27,325 bases of DNA from CAXSDR01 sp964236445 (GCA_964236445.1 CAXSDR010000044.1:1-27325), one strand, 5' to 3'. Shown: positions 15,006 to 23,375, numbered from the stretch's first letter. Notes: generated by a model from the letters alone, not told the origin. Numbers and translations are program-made.

Positions 15006-16540
15006 GCGGCTCGCGCCCCCGTCGACAGCCGCAGCGAGAGCGCGCCGGCGACGTGCACGCTGCGCGGGCGGGCACACCCGTCGAGGTCGGCGAGAGTCCA
15101 CGAGACCCGGAGCACTCGGTCGGCACCCCGCAGCGTCAATGCTCCCGTGCCGAGCGCGTGCTCGACCAGGCTCGCGTCCGCGACCGGCCACAGCCGTCGC
15201 AGAGCCGAGCCCGGCAGCTCGGCGTTGGTGCGCCACGGCGTGCCCGCCAGTCGCGCAACGCACCGCTCGCGCGCCACAGCCACCCGTCCCGCGACCGTCG
15301 CGGTGCTCTCGCCCTGGCCCATGCGTAGCTGCCCGAGCAGCGGCGGACGCACCTCGACGCGCAGGTCGACCCGGTCGAGCAGCGGACCGGACAGCCGGGA
15401 CAGATAACGCCTGCGGGCCAGCGCGCTGCACGTGCACTCGAGTCCTTTGCCCACCGACATGCCGCAGGGGCACGGGTTGGAGGCGAGGACGAGTGTGGTG
15501 CGGGCCGGGTAGCGAGCGACCCCACCTGACCGCGAGAGCACCACGACGCCGGACTCGAGCGGCTGGCGCAGGGCGTCGAGCACCGCGGGGGCGAACTCGG
15601 GCGCCTCGTCCATGAACAGGACGCCGCGGTGCGCCAGGCTCACGGCACCGGGCCGAGGCACGCCGCTCCCGCCGCCGACGACCGCAGCGGTGGTGGCACT
15701 GTGGTGTGGCGCTTGCAGCGGCGGACGGGTGACCAGCGGCACCGACGGGTGGAGCAGCCCGGCGAGCGAGTGGATGGCCGTAACCTCGAGCGCCTGGTCG
15801 CGTTCGAGGTCGGGAAGCAGACCGGGCAGCCGCTCGGCCAGCATCGTCTTGCCCGAGCCCGGGGTGCCCACGAGATAGATCGCGTGGCCGCCCGCCGCAG
15901 CGACCTCGATGGCGTGCCGGGCCTGCTCCTGCCCGAGCACGTCGGCGAGGTCCAACGCCGCGGCGTCGTGCAGTCGCGGGTCGTCGTGGGACTCCGCAGC
16001 CGGCACAGGCTCCTCGTCCGGCACCGGCTCGTCACGCAGGATCGCCACCAGCTGGCGCAGCGAGCGCAACCCGAAGACGTCCACACCGGGCACGAGCCGC
16101 GCCTCGGCGGCGTTAGCCTCGGGCACCACCACCCTCGTCACGCCGGCCCGCACCGCACCCGCCACGGCGGGAAGCACACCGCGGACCGGGCGCAGCCGAC
16201 CATCGAGGCCGAGCTCGCCCACCAGCGCGGTGCTGCGCAGCCAGGCGCCGTCACCCTGCCCGTCGGCCAGCAGGACCGCCACGGCGATAGCGAGGTCGAA
16301 GCTGGACCCCCGCTTCGGAAGGCTCGCCGGCGACAGGCCGACGGTGACACGTGTGGGAGGCCACCGCTCCCCGCTGTTGACCACGGCCGCGCGGACGCGG
16401 TCGCGCGCCTCGTAGAGCGAGGCGTCCGGCAACCCGATGAGCGCGAAGGAGGGCAGCCCTGCGGCGATGTGCGCCTCGACCTCCACGAGCGAGCCCTCGA
16501 CCCCGATGACGGCGACGCCGTTGGTGCGCGCGAGAGCCAC
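15002..16540 (-). CDS. comM: YifB/ComM-family Mg-chelatase-like AAA+ ATPase
   Basis: ComM is a hexameric helicase that promotes branch migration during integration of transforming DNA in Vibrio. Most bacteria carry a homologue regardless of known competence. The 512-residue protein has an N-terminal Lon-protease-like ChlI domain (residues 5-165, VEAHIAAGLPSFALIGLPDA). The AAA+ domain follows, with Walker A GTPGSGKT (225-232) and Walker B GVLFMDEAPEF. The Cys-rich segment NPCPCGM with a following CTCS pair is typical. The C-terminal Mg-chelatase domain ends with WTLADLDGCARPRSVHVAGAL. The GTG start at 16538-16540 abuts the yraN stop with no gap, and the 3' end overlaps dprA by four bases, so all three are probably translated from one mRNA. 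Confidence 0.93.
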   Translation of the reverse strand: MALARTNGVAVIGVEGSLVEVEAHIAAGLPSFALIGLPDASLYEARDRVRAAVVNSGERWPPTRVTVGLSPASLPKRGSSFDLAIAVAVLLADGQGDGAWLRSTALVGELGLDGRLRPVRGVLPAVAGAVRAGVTRVVVPEANAAEARLVPGVDVFGLRSLRQLVAILRDEPVPDEEPVPAAESHDDPRLHDAAALDLADVLGQEQARHAIEVAAAGGHAIYLVGTPGSGKTMLAERLPGLLPDLERDQALEVTAIHSLAGLLHPSVPLVTRPPLQAPHHSATTAAVVGGGSGVPRPGAVSLAHRGVLFMDEAPEFAPAVLDALRQPLESGVVVLSRSGGVARYPARTTLVLASNPCPCGMSVGKGLECTCSALARRRYLSRLSGPLLDRVDLRVEVRPPLLGQLRMGQGESTATVAGRVAVARERCVARLAGTPWRTNAELPGSALRRLWPVADASLVEHALGTGALTLRGADRVLRVSWTLADLDGCARPRSVHVAGALSLRLSTGARAA

Positions 16541-16897
16541 TCAGCCCACCCCGCAGAGATGCTCGACCCGCGCGGCGCCACGCAGGCCTCGGGTGACGGC
16601 GAGCACATCGATGCGCACGCCACGTGGATGTGTCGCGCTCTCGCTCAGCCAGCGCCCGGCCAGCCGGCGAAGCCGGGCCAGCTTTCGCGCATCGACCGCC
16701 TCGGCAGGCGAGCCGAACGTCGCGCTGCGTCGGGTCTTGACCTCGCAGACCACCAGCGTGTCACCGTCGAGAGCCACGATGTCGACCTCACCGAGCTCGC
16801 ATCGCCAGTTGCGCGCGAGCAGCTGATAGCCCGCGTCGACCAGGAACCTCGCAGCGACGTCCTCGCCGTAGCGACCCACACCATCTTTGGCACGCAC
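16541..16897 (-). CDS. YraN-family putative endonuclease (UPF0102)
   Basis: This is a small 118-residue member of the restriction-endonuclease-like fold. The putative nuclease residues Asp39, Glu52 and Lys54 lie in LGEVDIVALDGDTLVVCEVK. The N-terminus (GRYGEDVAARFLVDAGYQLLARNW) is the family pattern. The physiological role is not established; family members have been linked to Holliday-junction or flap processing and often accompany comM and dprA or rnhB. The GTG start at 16895-16897 is the first plausible one. 102 non-coding bases separate it from the DUF2469 gene upstream. Confidence 0.9.
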   Translation of the reverse strand: MRAKDGVGRYGEDVAARFLVDAGYQLLARNWRCELGEVDIVALDGDTLVVCEVKTRRSATFGSPAEAVDARKLARLRRLAGRWLSESATHPRGVRIDVLAVTRGLRGAARVEHLCGVG

Positions 16898-16999
16898 CGG
16901 GCACCACCTCCGGCACCCAACCTGGCCGGGGAACGATGCGCGACGGGGCGCGACGGGCGTGCTGTGGACAACCAGCGAGGCGTCAACGCCCTGTGGATG

Positions 17000-17320
17000 T
17001 CAGGGACTCTGCGCCGCCGGCGGCTCGAGGTCGCTCTTGGCCAGCTCCTCGACGTTGACGTCCTTGAAGGTCACCACGCGTACGTTCTTGACGAAGCGGG
17101 CCGGGCGGTACATGTCCCACACCCAGGCATCGGCCATCGTGACCTCGAAGAACACCTCACCCCCATCGGTCGAGCGCACCTGCAGCTCGTAGGTGTTGGT
17201 GAGATAGAAGCGTCGCTCGGTCTCGACGACGTAGGCGAAGAGACCGACGACGTCTCGATATTCGCGATAGAGCTGGAGCTCCATCTCCGTCTCGTATTTC
17301 TCGAGGTCCTCGGCGCTCAC
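17000..17320 (-). CDS. DUF2469 family protein
   Basis: The 106-residue acidic soluble protein is typical of an actinobacterial family of unknown function that lies beside rnhB. Its N-terminus MSAEDLEKYETEMELQLYRE and the aromatic core VGLFAYVVETERRFYLTNTY are highly characteristic. FFEVTMADAWVWDMYRP and FVKNVRVVTFKDVNVEEL follow. There are no cysteines, membrane segments or obvious catalytic motifs. It starts 26 bases after the rnhB stop and is probably cotranscribed with it. I cannot assign a function. Confidence 0.9.
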   Translation of the reverse strand: MSAEDLEKYETEMELQLYREYRDVVGLFAYVVETERRFYLTNTYELQVRSTDGGEVFFEVTMADAWVWDMYRPARFVKNVRVVTFKDVNVEELAKSDLEPPAAQSP

Positions 17321-17346
17321 GTGCTCCCCTGTGGTCCTCGGCTCGC

Positions 17347-18126
17347 TCAGGCGGTCTGCGCGATCGGCTCATTCTGGTGCACGCTGTCGAGCCCGGCCGC
17401 CATGCGCAACAAGGTGCGGACGGGAACCTGGAAGGCCGCGCCGGTAGCGGGCGAACCACCACGTGCCGCCATGGCACCGGCGGCGCGTGCCACGTTGACG
17501 TAGGACAGGCGGTGCACAGGTGACGGACCCAGCCGGGCCAGCGCCTCGTCATGGGCCCTGGTGCAGTAGCCCTTGTGGACGGCGAACCCGTAGCCCGGGT
17601 GGGCACCATCGAGCTGGTCCATGATGCGGTCCCGCGTCACCTTCGCCAGCACGGAAGCCGCCGCCACGCAGGCCGCGACCCGGTCACCCTTCCACACGGC
17701 CAGCGCCGGAGCGTCGAGGCCGGGGACGGGGAAGCCGTCGGACAGGACGTAGGAAGGCGTGACCGGCAACCGGCGGACGGCGCGGCGCATCGCTTCGAGG
17801 TTCATGACGTGCAGCCCCTTGGCGTCGACCTCGTCGGGCGGCACGACGACCACGCTGGTGGCGACCGCGTGACGCATCACCCGGGCGTAGACGCGGTTGC
17901 GAGCGGCGGCGGTGAGCAGCTTGGAGTCGGCGAGACCGTCGATCTTGCCGCTGCGGCCGGCGGCGAGCACCACGGCGGCCACGACGAGCGGCCCCGCACA
18001 GGCGCCGCGGCCCGCCTCGTCGGCGCCGGCCACGTGAAGGAAGCCGGCGCGCTGCAACGCGCGCTCGTAGCCGTGCAGTCCGGCGTCGCGCCGGATGGTG
18101 GTGCCCTGGGGCAACGGCGAGCTCAC
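17347..18126 (-). CDS. rnhB: Ribonuclease HII
   Basis: RNase HII nicks RNA-DNA hybrids and removes misincorporated ribonucleotides. The two-metal active site starts with Asp36 and Glu37 in VAGADEAGRGACAGPLVVAA. The motifs DSKLLTAAARNRVYA and YVLSDGFPVPGLD (third Asp) follow, and VTRDRIMDQLDGAHPGYGFAVHKGY closes the core. The last 40 residues (VARAAGAMAARGGSPATGAA onward) are a non-conserved tail, so the protein is 259 residues against a usual 200-230. The GTG start at 18124-18126 is nine bases after the lepB stop. It belongs to the run rplS-lepB-rnhB common in many bacteria. Confidence 0.95.
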   Translation of the reverse strand: MSSPLPQGTTIRRDAGLHGYERALQRAGFLHVAGADEAGRGACAGPLVVAAVVLAAGRSGKIDGLADSKLLTAAARNRVYARVMRHAVATSVVVVPPDEVDAKGLHVMNLEAMRRAVRRLPVTPSYVLSDGFPVPGLDAPALAVWKGDRVAACVAAASVLAKVTRDRIMDQLDGAHPGYGFAVHKGYCTRAHDEALARLGPSPVHRLSYVNVARAAGAMAARGGSPATGAAFQVPVRTLLRMAAGLDSVHQNEPIAQTA

Positions 18127-18135
18127 GGCAGCAGG

Positions 18136-18933
18136 CTAACGCCGAGGCTGCTCGAGAAGGGGGTCGCCACGACGCCTGCGCACCGCAGCGAGGGGGAGCA
18201 GCACGACGACATCGAGGCCGGTCTGGTGAAACGTTCCGGGCGTGCCCAGCGTGCGGTCGTGACCGAACGGCCAGATCACCACGATCGCCTTGCCGATGAC
18301 CTTGTCGACGGGCACGAAGCCGCCGCCCGCCTCGTCCTTGTGCGCGCGGCTGTCGGCGGAGGACGAGCGGTGGTCACCCATCACCCATAGCTTTCCCGAC
18401 GGGACGACCGTGTCGAAGTTCTCGTCGGAGGGCGCATCGCCTGGCATGACGTAGGGCTCGTCGAGCGCGTGATTGTTGACCACCACGCGACCGCGGCTGT
18501 CACAGCACTTCACGTGGTCACCGCCCACGCCGATCACGCGCTTGACGAAGTCCCTCTCGCTGGGCGGCGCGATGCCCAGGACCCGACCGACGCCGCGCAG
18601 CAGCCTGGCAAGGGGATTGGTCGGTTCGGTGACCGTCACCTCGGGAGAGAAGGAGTCGACCCCGTTGAAGACCACGATGTCGCCGCGCTTGATGTCGCCC
18701 AGGCGGTAGCTCACCTTGTCGACGAGCACGCGGTCGCCCACCTTGAGCGTCGGCTCCATCGACCCGGAGGGGATGTAGAAGGCCTGGACCAGAAACGCCT
18801 TGACCACGAGGGCGATGATGAGGGCCACGCCGAGCAGGACAGGCAGCTCGCCGACGGCTGAGCGCCGACGACCGGCGGCTGGTTTGGGTGAGGGCGCCGG
18901 CGACGCCGGCTCCTGCTGCGCGATGTCGGTCAC
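18136..18933 (-). CDS. lepB: Signal peptidase I
   Basis: This membrane-anchored Ser/Lys protease removes signal peptides from exported proteins outside the membrane. A cytoplasmic Ala/Pro-rich start (residues 1-27) is followed by one membrane helix (28-50, PVLLGVALIIALVVKAFLVQ). The nucleophile Ser58 lies in YIPSGSMEPTL, and the general base Lys131 in RDFVKRVIGVGGDHV. The closing motif VMGDHRSSSADSR is also present. Length is 265 residues. A C-terminal hydrophobic stretch (GLDVVVLLPLAAV) may be a second anchor. The GTG start at 18931-18933 lies 33 bases after the rplS stop. Confidence 0.95.
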   Translation of the reverse strand: MTDIAQQEPASPAPSPKPAAGRRRSAVGELPVLLGVALIIALVVKAFLVQAFYIPSGSMEPTLKVGDRVLVDKVSYRLGDIKRGDIVVFNGVDSFSPEVTVTEPTNPLARLLRGVGRVLGIAPPSERDFVKRVIGVGGDHVKCCDSRGRVVVNNHALDEPYVMPGDAPSDENFDTVVPSGKLWVMGDHRSSSADSRAHKDEAGGGFVPVDKVIGKAIVVIWPFGHDRTLGTPGTFHQTGLDVVVLLPLAAVRRRRGDPLLEQPRR

Positions 18934-18966
18934 GGTGAAGTCAGCGATGTCAACAAGTCGGGGGCC

Positions 18967-19317
18967 TCAGCGGGCCTCGCGGCGCTCCTTGATCTTGGCG
19001 GCCTTGCCGCGCAGATCACGCAGGTAGTAGAGCTTCGCCCGGCGTACGTCACCGCGGGTCACGACCTCGATGTGGTCGATGATCGGGCTGTGCACGGGGA
19101 AGGTGCGCTCGACGCCGACACCGAAGCTGACCTTGCGCACGGTGAAGGTCTCCCGCACACCGCCACCCTGGCGGCGGATGACCACGCCCTGGAAGACCTG
19201 CAGACGAGAACGGCTGCCCTCGACCACACGGACGTGGACCTTGAGCGTGTCACCGGCGTCGAACCGGGGGACGTCGGTGCGCAGCGAGGCTGCGTCGAGT
19301 GCGTCGAGCGCGTGCAT
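18967..19317 (-). CDS. rplS: 50S ribosomal protein L19
   Basis: L19 (bL19) sits at the subunit interface of the 50S subunit. The 116-residue protein carries the family core DTLKVHVRVVEGSRSRLQVF, FQGVVIRRQGGGVRETFTVRK and SFGVGVERTFPVHSPIIDHI. It ends with RRAKLYYLRDLRGKAAKIKE. The ATG at 19315-19317 has GAGGAG upstream at a good distance. It is separated from trmD by 236 bases, so it probably has its own promoter in addition to read-through from the rpsP operon. Confidence 0.97.
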   Translation of the reverse strand: MHALDALDAASLRTDVPRFDAGDTLKVHVRVVEGSRSRLQVFQGVVIRRQGGGVRETFTVRKVSFGVGVERTFPVHSPIIDHIEVVTRGDVRRAKLYYLRDLRGKAAKIKERREAR

Positions 19318-19553
19318 GAGTGCTCCTCACGGGTGCCACAGGTCACCCGTAGATATGTGTCGTGTGCTCAGGAGAGCCGGCGTGGACGAGCGGATCAGAT
19401 GCGCCTACCGGTGTCGTCGGCGCTCCCCTGTGGCAGGGCACGACCGACCGGCAACGCGGCGCGATAGCCCCAGTCTGCCACAGCAGGGGCCGTCGACCGA
19501 CACGGACGAGCCCGGACGAGCCCGGTCGAACCGCAGAACACCTGCGGCGGGGG
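19318..19553 (-). promoter_or_regulatory. trmD-rplS intergenic region with inverted repeat and promoter candidate
   Basis: A perfect nine-base inverted repeat, CTGTGGCAG at 19428-19436 and CTGCCACAG at 19475-19483, is extended by CCC/GGG outside a two-base bulge. The minus-strand -10 candidate CAGACT (19472-19477) overlaps the right arm and would give a leader near 150 bases. I see no good -35. A GGACGAGCCC direct repeat lies at about 19503-19525. The structure could be a terminator for the upstream operon or an operator over the rplS promoter. Confidence 0.4.
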
Positions 19554-20264
19554 TCAGTCCACGCGAGGCAGCAGGTCGGGTCGGCGCTGCGCGGTCCTGC
19601 GTCTGGCCTCCTCGCGGCGCCACTGCGCGATCTTTGCGTGGTCGCCGGTGAGCAGGATCTCCGGCACGCGAAGGCCACGCCAAAGCGGCGGCTTCGTGAA
19701 CGTGGGCCCCTCGAGCAGGCCGCCGAGCGCGGAGCTGTGCGACTCCTCCACGACGCTGGCAGCGTTGCCCAGCACCCCCGGCACCAGGCGTGCCACCGCC
19801 TCGACCATGACGAGTGCGGCGACCTCACCGCCCGCGAGGACGTAGTCGCCGATCGACAGCTCGAGAACGTCGAAGGTGCGCGCCGCGTCCTCGGCGACCC
19901 GCGAGTCGATGCCTTCGTAGCGCCCGCACGCGAAGACGAGCCAGGGGCGACCTGCGAGCGACGCCGCGACGTCCTGGGTGAAAACCGCTCCCGCGGGCGA
20001 CGGCAGGACCAGGACGGGGCGTACGCCGTCGGGGCCGGTGGCGGCTATCTCGTCGAGCGCTTCGCCCCAGGGGACCGGTGACATCACCATGCCTGCACCC
20101 CCGCCGTAGGGTGTGTCGTCCACACTGCGGTGACGGTCGCGCGTCCAGCCCCGCAGGTCGTGGACGGCCACCTCGAGCAGCCCCGCCTCCTGAGCACGGC
20201 CGAGGATGCTCAGACCGAGCGGGGCGAGGTAGTCGGGAAAGATCGTCACGACGTCGACGCGCAT
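19554..20264 (-). CDS. trmD: tRNA (guanine-N1)-methyltransferase (m1G37)
   Basis: TrmD methylates G37 next to the anticodon and prevents frameshifting; it is essential in most bacteria. The SPOUT trefoil-knot motifs are present: DDTPYGGGAGMVM (residues 49-61), CGRYEGIDSRV (113-123) and SIGDYVLAGGEVAALVM (137-153). The C-terminal tRNA-binding helix reads ILLTGDHAKIAQWRREEA. Length is 236 residues. The ATG at 20262-20264 overlaps the rimM stop by one base (TGATG), a sign of translational coupling. Confidence 0.97.
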   Translation of the reverse strand: MRVDVVTIFPDYLAPLGLSILGRAQEAGLLEVAVHDLRGWTRDRHRSVDDTPYGGGAGMVMSPVPWGEALDEIAATGPDGVRPVLVLPSPAGAVFTQDVAASLAGRPWLVFACGRYEGIDSRVAEDAARTFDVLELSIGDYVLAGGEVAALVMVEAVARLVPGVLGNAASVVEESHSSALGGLLEGPTFTKPPLWRGLRVPEILLTGDHAKIAQWRREEARRRTAQRRPDLLPRVD

Positions 20265-20878
20265 CAGGAGTCGGCAGGCTCGTGGCGGAAGGCGACCTCC
20301 GCGCGCTGGGGGTCGAACAGCCCGGGCGGAGCGTCGACCACCACGACACCTGCGGCGAGATCGACGACGGGGACGATCGCGGTGACGAAGGGGACGAGGA
20401 CCTCGGAGGGGGCACCGTCGGGCTGGTCGGCCTGGTCTGTGGGGGGCGGGCGGTCCCGGTCGCGCCGCACCACGAGCACGTCCTGCGAGGGAAGGTGCAG
20501 CACCTCGGTCACCTCTCCCAGGCGCTTCCCCTCGGGGGTGCGTGCCTCGAGGCCCACGAGATGGTGGTCGTAGAAGTCCTCGGGGTTGTCGGGCACCTCG
20601 TCCGGAGAGATCTGCACCACGAGCAGGGTGCCTGCCATCGACTCGGCCGTCGAGCGGTCGTCGACCCCGGCGAAGTGCACAACGAGTCGGCCGGAGTGCA
20701 TCCGAGCGTCGGCGACCAGAAGCGGGCCCTTGTCGCGCGGGTCGGTCAGCACCGACGTCCCGGGCGCGAAGCGCAGCCCCGGGTCGTCGGTGCGTACGTC
20801 GACGAAGAGATCACCACGGATGCCATGAGCGCGGCCGATGCGTCCGACGACGAGCTCGACGGCCTGCTGGCCTGTCAT
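20264..20878 (-). CDS. rimM: 16S rRNA processing protein RimM
   Basis: RimM binds ribosomal protein S19 and helps mature the 30S head. The N-terminal barrel starts VELVVGRIGRAHGIRGDLFV. The C-terminal PRC-barrel includes FYDHHLVGLEARTPEGKRLG and closes with VLVPFVTAIVPVVDLAAGVV and PPGLF. The 204-residue length exceeds the common 170-180. The extra residues are a Pro/Asp-rich loop (RPPPTDQADQPDG) inside the PRC domain and a short charged tail. The ATG is nine bases after the KH gene, and the stop overlaps the trmD start. Confidence 0.95.
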   Translation of the reverse strand: MTGQQAVELVVGRIGRAHGIRGDLFVDVRTDDPGLRFAPGTSVLTDPRDKGPLLVADARMHSGRLVVHFAGVDDRSTAESMAGTLLVVQISPDEVPDNPEDFYDHHLVGLEARTPEGKRLGEVTEVLHLPSQDVLVVRRDRDRPPPTDQADQPDGAPSEVLVPFVTAIVPVVDLAAGVVVVDAPPGLFDPQRAEVAFRHEPADS

Positions 20879-20887
20879 CTCGACGGC

Positions 20888-21130
20888 TTAGCGGCGCTCG
20901 TCGACATCGAGGAAGTCGACGCGGACCTGACGGCCACGGGCGAGGGCGCTCATGACGGTGCGCAGCGCGGTCGCGGTGCGACCGCTGCGGCCGATCACCT
21001 TGCCGAGGTCGTCGGGATGGACCCGGACCTCGAGCGTGCGACCGCCACGGCCTTCGCGCTGCCGCACGCCGACCTCGTCAGGATGCTCGACGATGCCCTT
21101 GACCAGGTGCTCGAGGGCGTCCTCGAGCAC
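20888..21130 (-). CDS. khpA: KH-domain RNA-binding protein KhpA
   Basis: The 80-residue protein is a single type-II KH domain. The RNA-contacting Gly-x-x-Gly loop is GRSG, within LGKVIGRSGRTATALRTVM. Homologues (KhpA/YlqC) pair with KhpB as a global RNA chaperone tied to cell elongation and division in Gram-positives. The gene sits between rpsP and rimM, its standard place. The GTG at 21128-21130 follows the rpsP stop by two bases and precedes rimM by nine. Confidence 0.93.
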   Translation of the reverse strand: MLEDALEHLVKGIVEHPDEVGVRQREGRGGRTLEVRVHPDDLGKVIGRSGRTATALRTVMSALARGRQVRVDFLDVDERR

Positions 21131-21132
21131 GC

Positions 21133-21642
21133 TCAGGCCTCCGGGGTGACGGAAGTCGCGGCTGCGTCGGCCTCAGCAGCCTGAACTGCCCCCGAGGCCT
21201 CGCTGGCGTCGACGGCAGTTGCCGGTGCGGGCGTCTCGTCAGCGGCGGGCTTGGCCGCGGCCTTCTTGCGCGCCGTCGTTGCCGCCGTCGTCGGTGCGCC
21301 CGCGGACTCCTTGGCTGCGGCCTCGAACGCCACCCGCTTGTGGACCTTGGGCTCGGCAACCTGCAGGGTGCCTTCGGCTCCCGGCAGTCCCTTGTATTTC
21401 TGCCAGTCGCCGGTCACGGTGAGGATCGCGCGTACGGGCTCGGTCGGCTGGGCGCCGACACTCAACCAGTACTGCACGCGCTCGCTGTCGACCTTGATGA
21501 CCGACGGGTGCTCGGTGGGGTGGTAGATGCCGATCTCTTCGATCGACCGACCATCGCGCTTGGTGCGCGCGTCGGCGACCACGATGCGGTAGTAGGGGGC
21601 ACGGATCTTGCCCAGGCGCATCAGTTTGATCTTCACAGCCAC
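21133..21642 (-). CDS. rpsP: 30S ribosomal protein S16 with Ala-rich C-terminal tail
   Basis: S16 (bS16) stabilises the 5' domain of 16S rRNA during assembly. The family core runs from AVKIKLMRLGKIRAPYYRIV through ADARTKRDGRSIEEIGIYHP to LTVTGDWQKYKGLPG in the first 105 residues. The remaining 65 residues are Ala/Lys then Ala/Glu-rich, a common actinobacterial extension, giving 169 residues in total. I choose the GTG at 21640-21642 because the conserved AVKIKLMRLG follows it at once and AGGAG lies ten bases upstream. The frame is open further upstream but shows no S16 sequence. It heads the rpsP-khpA-rimM-trmD operon. Confidence 0.96.
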   Translation of the reverse strand: MAVKIKLMRLGKIRAPYYRIVVADARTKRDGRSIEEIGIYHPTEHPSVIKVDSERVQYWLSVGAQPTEPVRAILTVTGDWQKYKGLPGAEGTLQVAEPKVHKRVAFEAAAKESAGAPTTAATTARKKAAAKPAADETPAPATAVDASEASGAVQAAEADAAATSVTPEA

Positions 21643-21848
21643 GGGGGTGGGACTCCTCAGACTTTCGGTGCGACGCTGCTGTGCCACCCGCAGGGGGTCG
21701 GGGCGACAGGCCGGGTCGTTGCCGTACATGGGTCGGCCGCGATTTCGCCGAGAGGGGGCGAGCACCGGACCGGGTTCCGGGCGAGTCTGCCAGATGCCGG
21801 GCCCCCACGGCGAATCAGTCCCGCGCGCCAGAGCGAACGACGGCGAGT
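21643..21848 (-). promoter_or_regulatory. ffh-rpsP intergenic region with promoter candidates
   Basis: On the minus strand CAGACT occurs at 21784-21789, about 142 bases before the rpsP start, within CTGGCAGACTCG. A second one, TAGACT at 21846-21851, uses the ffh stop codon. An inverted repeat, GATTTCGCCG at 21741-21750 and CGGCGAATC at 21808-21816 (one bulged T), encloses the first candidate. No convincing -35 is visible. A promoter here is expected because rpsP starts an operon, but the exact site is uncertain. Confidence 0.4.
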
Positions 21849-23375
21849 CTAGGGCGGTGGCAGCAGGTCGCGCAGCTGCGCGGGCAGCTCGAACGGCACC
21901 TCGGCTGTCGCGCCGGCGGTCGATCCCTGGGACTCGAGAGCGCGCTTCGCGGGATTGCCCGAGCGTGCCTTGCCCTTGGCCTGCTTGGCCTGCGGCTTCT
22001 GGCGGCCACGGCCACCCCCACCCATCCCGGGCATGCCGCCCATCCCGGGCATCGCGCCACCCTTGCCCAGCCCGCCCTTGCGCAGCTGGCGCATCATCTT
22101 CTGGGCGTCGCCGAACCGGTCGACCAGCGCATTGACCTCCGAGACGGCGGTGCCCGACCCGCGGGCGATCCGGGAGCGGCGGGAGCCGTTGAGCAGCTTG
22201 GGGTCGAGTCGCTCGGCCGGCGTCATCGACTGGATCATCGCCTGGGTGCGGTCGAGCTCCTTCTCGTCGATGTTCTCGATCTGCTCGCGGAACTGGCCCA
22301 TGCCCGGGAGCATGCCGAGCAGCTTGCCCATCGAGCCCATCTTGCGCAGCTGCTGCATCTGCTGGAGGAAGTCCTCGAGCGTGAAGTCCTCGCCCGTCTG
22401 CAGCTTCTCGGCCATCTTGGCCGACTGGTCGGCGTCGAACGTGCGCTCGGCGTGCTCGATCAGGCTCAGGACGTCGCCCATGTCGAGGATGCGCGAGGCC
22501 ATGCGGTCGGGGTGGAAGACATCGAAGTCGGTGAGCTTCTCGCCGTTGCTGGCGAACATGACCTGACGGCCGGTGATCTTGGCGACGGACAGCGCAGCAC
22601 CACCGCGGGCGTCACCGTCGAGCTTGGTGAGCACCACTCCGTCGAAGCCGACGCCGTCGAGGAACGCCTGGGCCGTGGTCACCGCGTCCTGGCCGACCAT
22701 TGCGTCCACGACGAAGAGGATCTCGTCGGGTGAGACCGCATCTCGGATGTCGGCGGCCTGACGCATCAGCTCGGCGTCGATGCCCAGGCGACCCGCCGTG
22801 TCGACGACGACCACGTCGTACTGCGCGGTGCGTGCGTGCGCCATCGCGCCGCGGGCGACCGACACCGGGTCACCGACGCCGTTTCCAGGCTCCGGTGCGA
22901 AGACGGCGACACCTGCCCGCTCCCCCACGACCTGCAGCTGCGTAACGGCGTTGGGGCGCTGCAGATCGCACGCGACGAGCAGCGGCTGGTGGCCCTGCGA
23001 CTTGAGCCAGAGGCCGAGCTTGCCGGCCAGGGTCGTCTTGCCCGCGCCCTGCAGGCCCGCCAGCATGATCACCGTGGGTGGGCTCTTGGCGAGCCGCAGG
23101 TGCCGTGTCTCGCCTCCGAGGATGCCGACGAGCTCGTCGTTGACGATCTTGATGATCTGCTGCGCCGGGTTGAGCGCCTGCGAGATCTCGACGGCGGCGG
23201 CCCGCTCGCGTACGGCGGCGACGAAGTCGCGTACGACAGGAAGCGCGACGTCGGCCTCCAGCAGGGCGCGCCGGATCTCCCGCGTCGTCTCCTCGATGTC
23301 GGCGGCGGAGAGCCGGCCCTTGCCGCGCAGACCCTTGAAGGTCGCGGTGAGACGGTCCTGCAGCGTCGTGAACAC
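21849..23375 (-). CDS. ffh: Signal recognition particle protein Ffh (SRP54)
   Basis: Ffh binds 4.5S/SRP RNA and signal sequences and delivers nascent membrane proteins to FtsY. The N domain is residues 1-90. The GTPase has GLQGAGKTT (107-115), the DTAGR motif and the TKLDGDARGG motif. The Met-rich M domain follows, with GKLLGMLPGMGQF, then LNGSRRSRIARGSGTAVSEV, which carries the RNA-binding Arg-Ile-Ala-x-Gly-Ser-Gly core, and QKMMRQL. The tail is Gly/Met-rich (PGMGGMPGMGGGG) and then Lys/Ala-rich. Length is 508 residues. The GTG start at 23373-23375 lies 195 bases beyond glnD. Confidence 0.97.
   Translation of the reverse strand: MFTTLQDRLTATFKGLRGKGRLSAADIEETTREIRRALLEADVALPVVRDFVAAVRERAAAVEISQALNPAQQIIKIVNDELVGILGGETRHLRLAKSPPTVIMLAGLQGAGKTTLAGKLGLWLKSQGHQPLLVACDLQRPNAVTQLQVVGERAGVAVFAPEPGNGVGDPVSVARGAMAHARTAQYDVVVVDTAGRLGIDAELMRQAADIRDAVSPDEILFVVDAMVGQDAVTTAQAFLDGVGFDGVVLTKLDGDARGGAALSVAKITGRQVMFASNGEKLTDFDVFHPDRMASRILDMGDVLSLIEHAERTFDADQSAKMAEKLQTGEDFTLEDFLQQMQQLRKMGSMGKLLGMLPGMGQFREQIENIDEKELDRTQAMIQSMTPAERLDPKLLNGSRRSRIARGSGTAVSEVNALVDRFGDAQKMMRQLRKGGLGKGGAMPGMGGMPGMGGGGRGRQKPQAKQAKGKARSGNPAKRALESQGSTAGATAEVPFELPAQLRDLLPPP

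Noticed and set aside
15629..17503. A 624-codon plus-strand open frame spanning comM, yraN and DUF2469
   Set aside because: It runs across three well-supported minus-strand genes and their gaps, is low-complexity and His/Arg-rich, and has no ribosome-binding site or family match.
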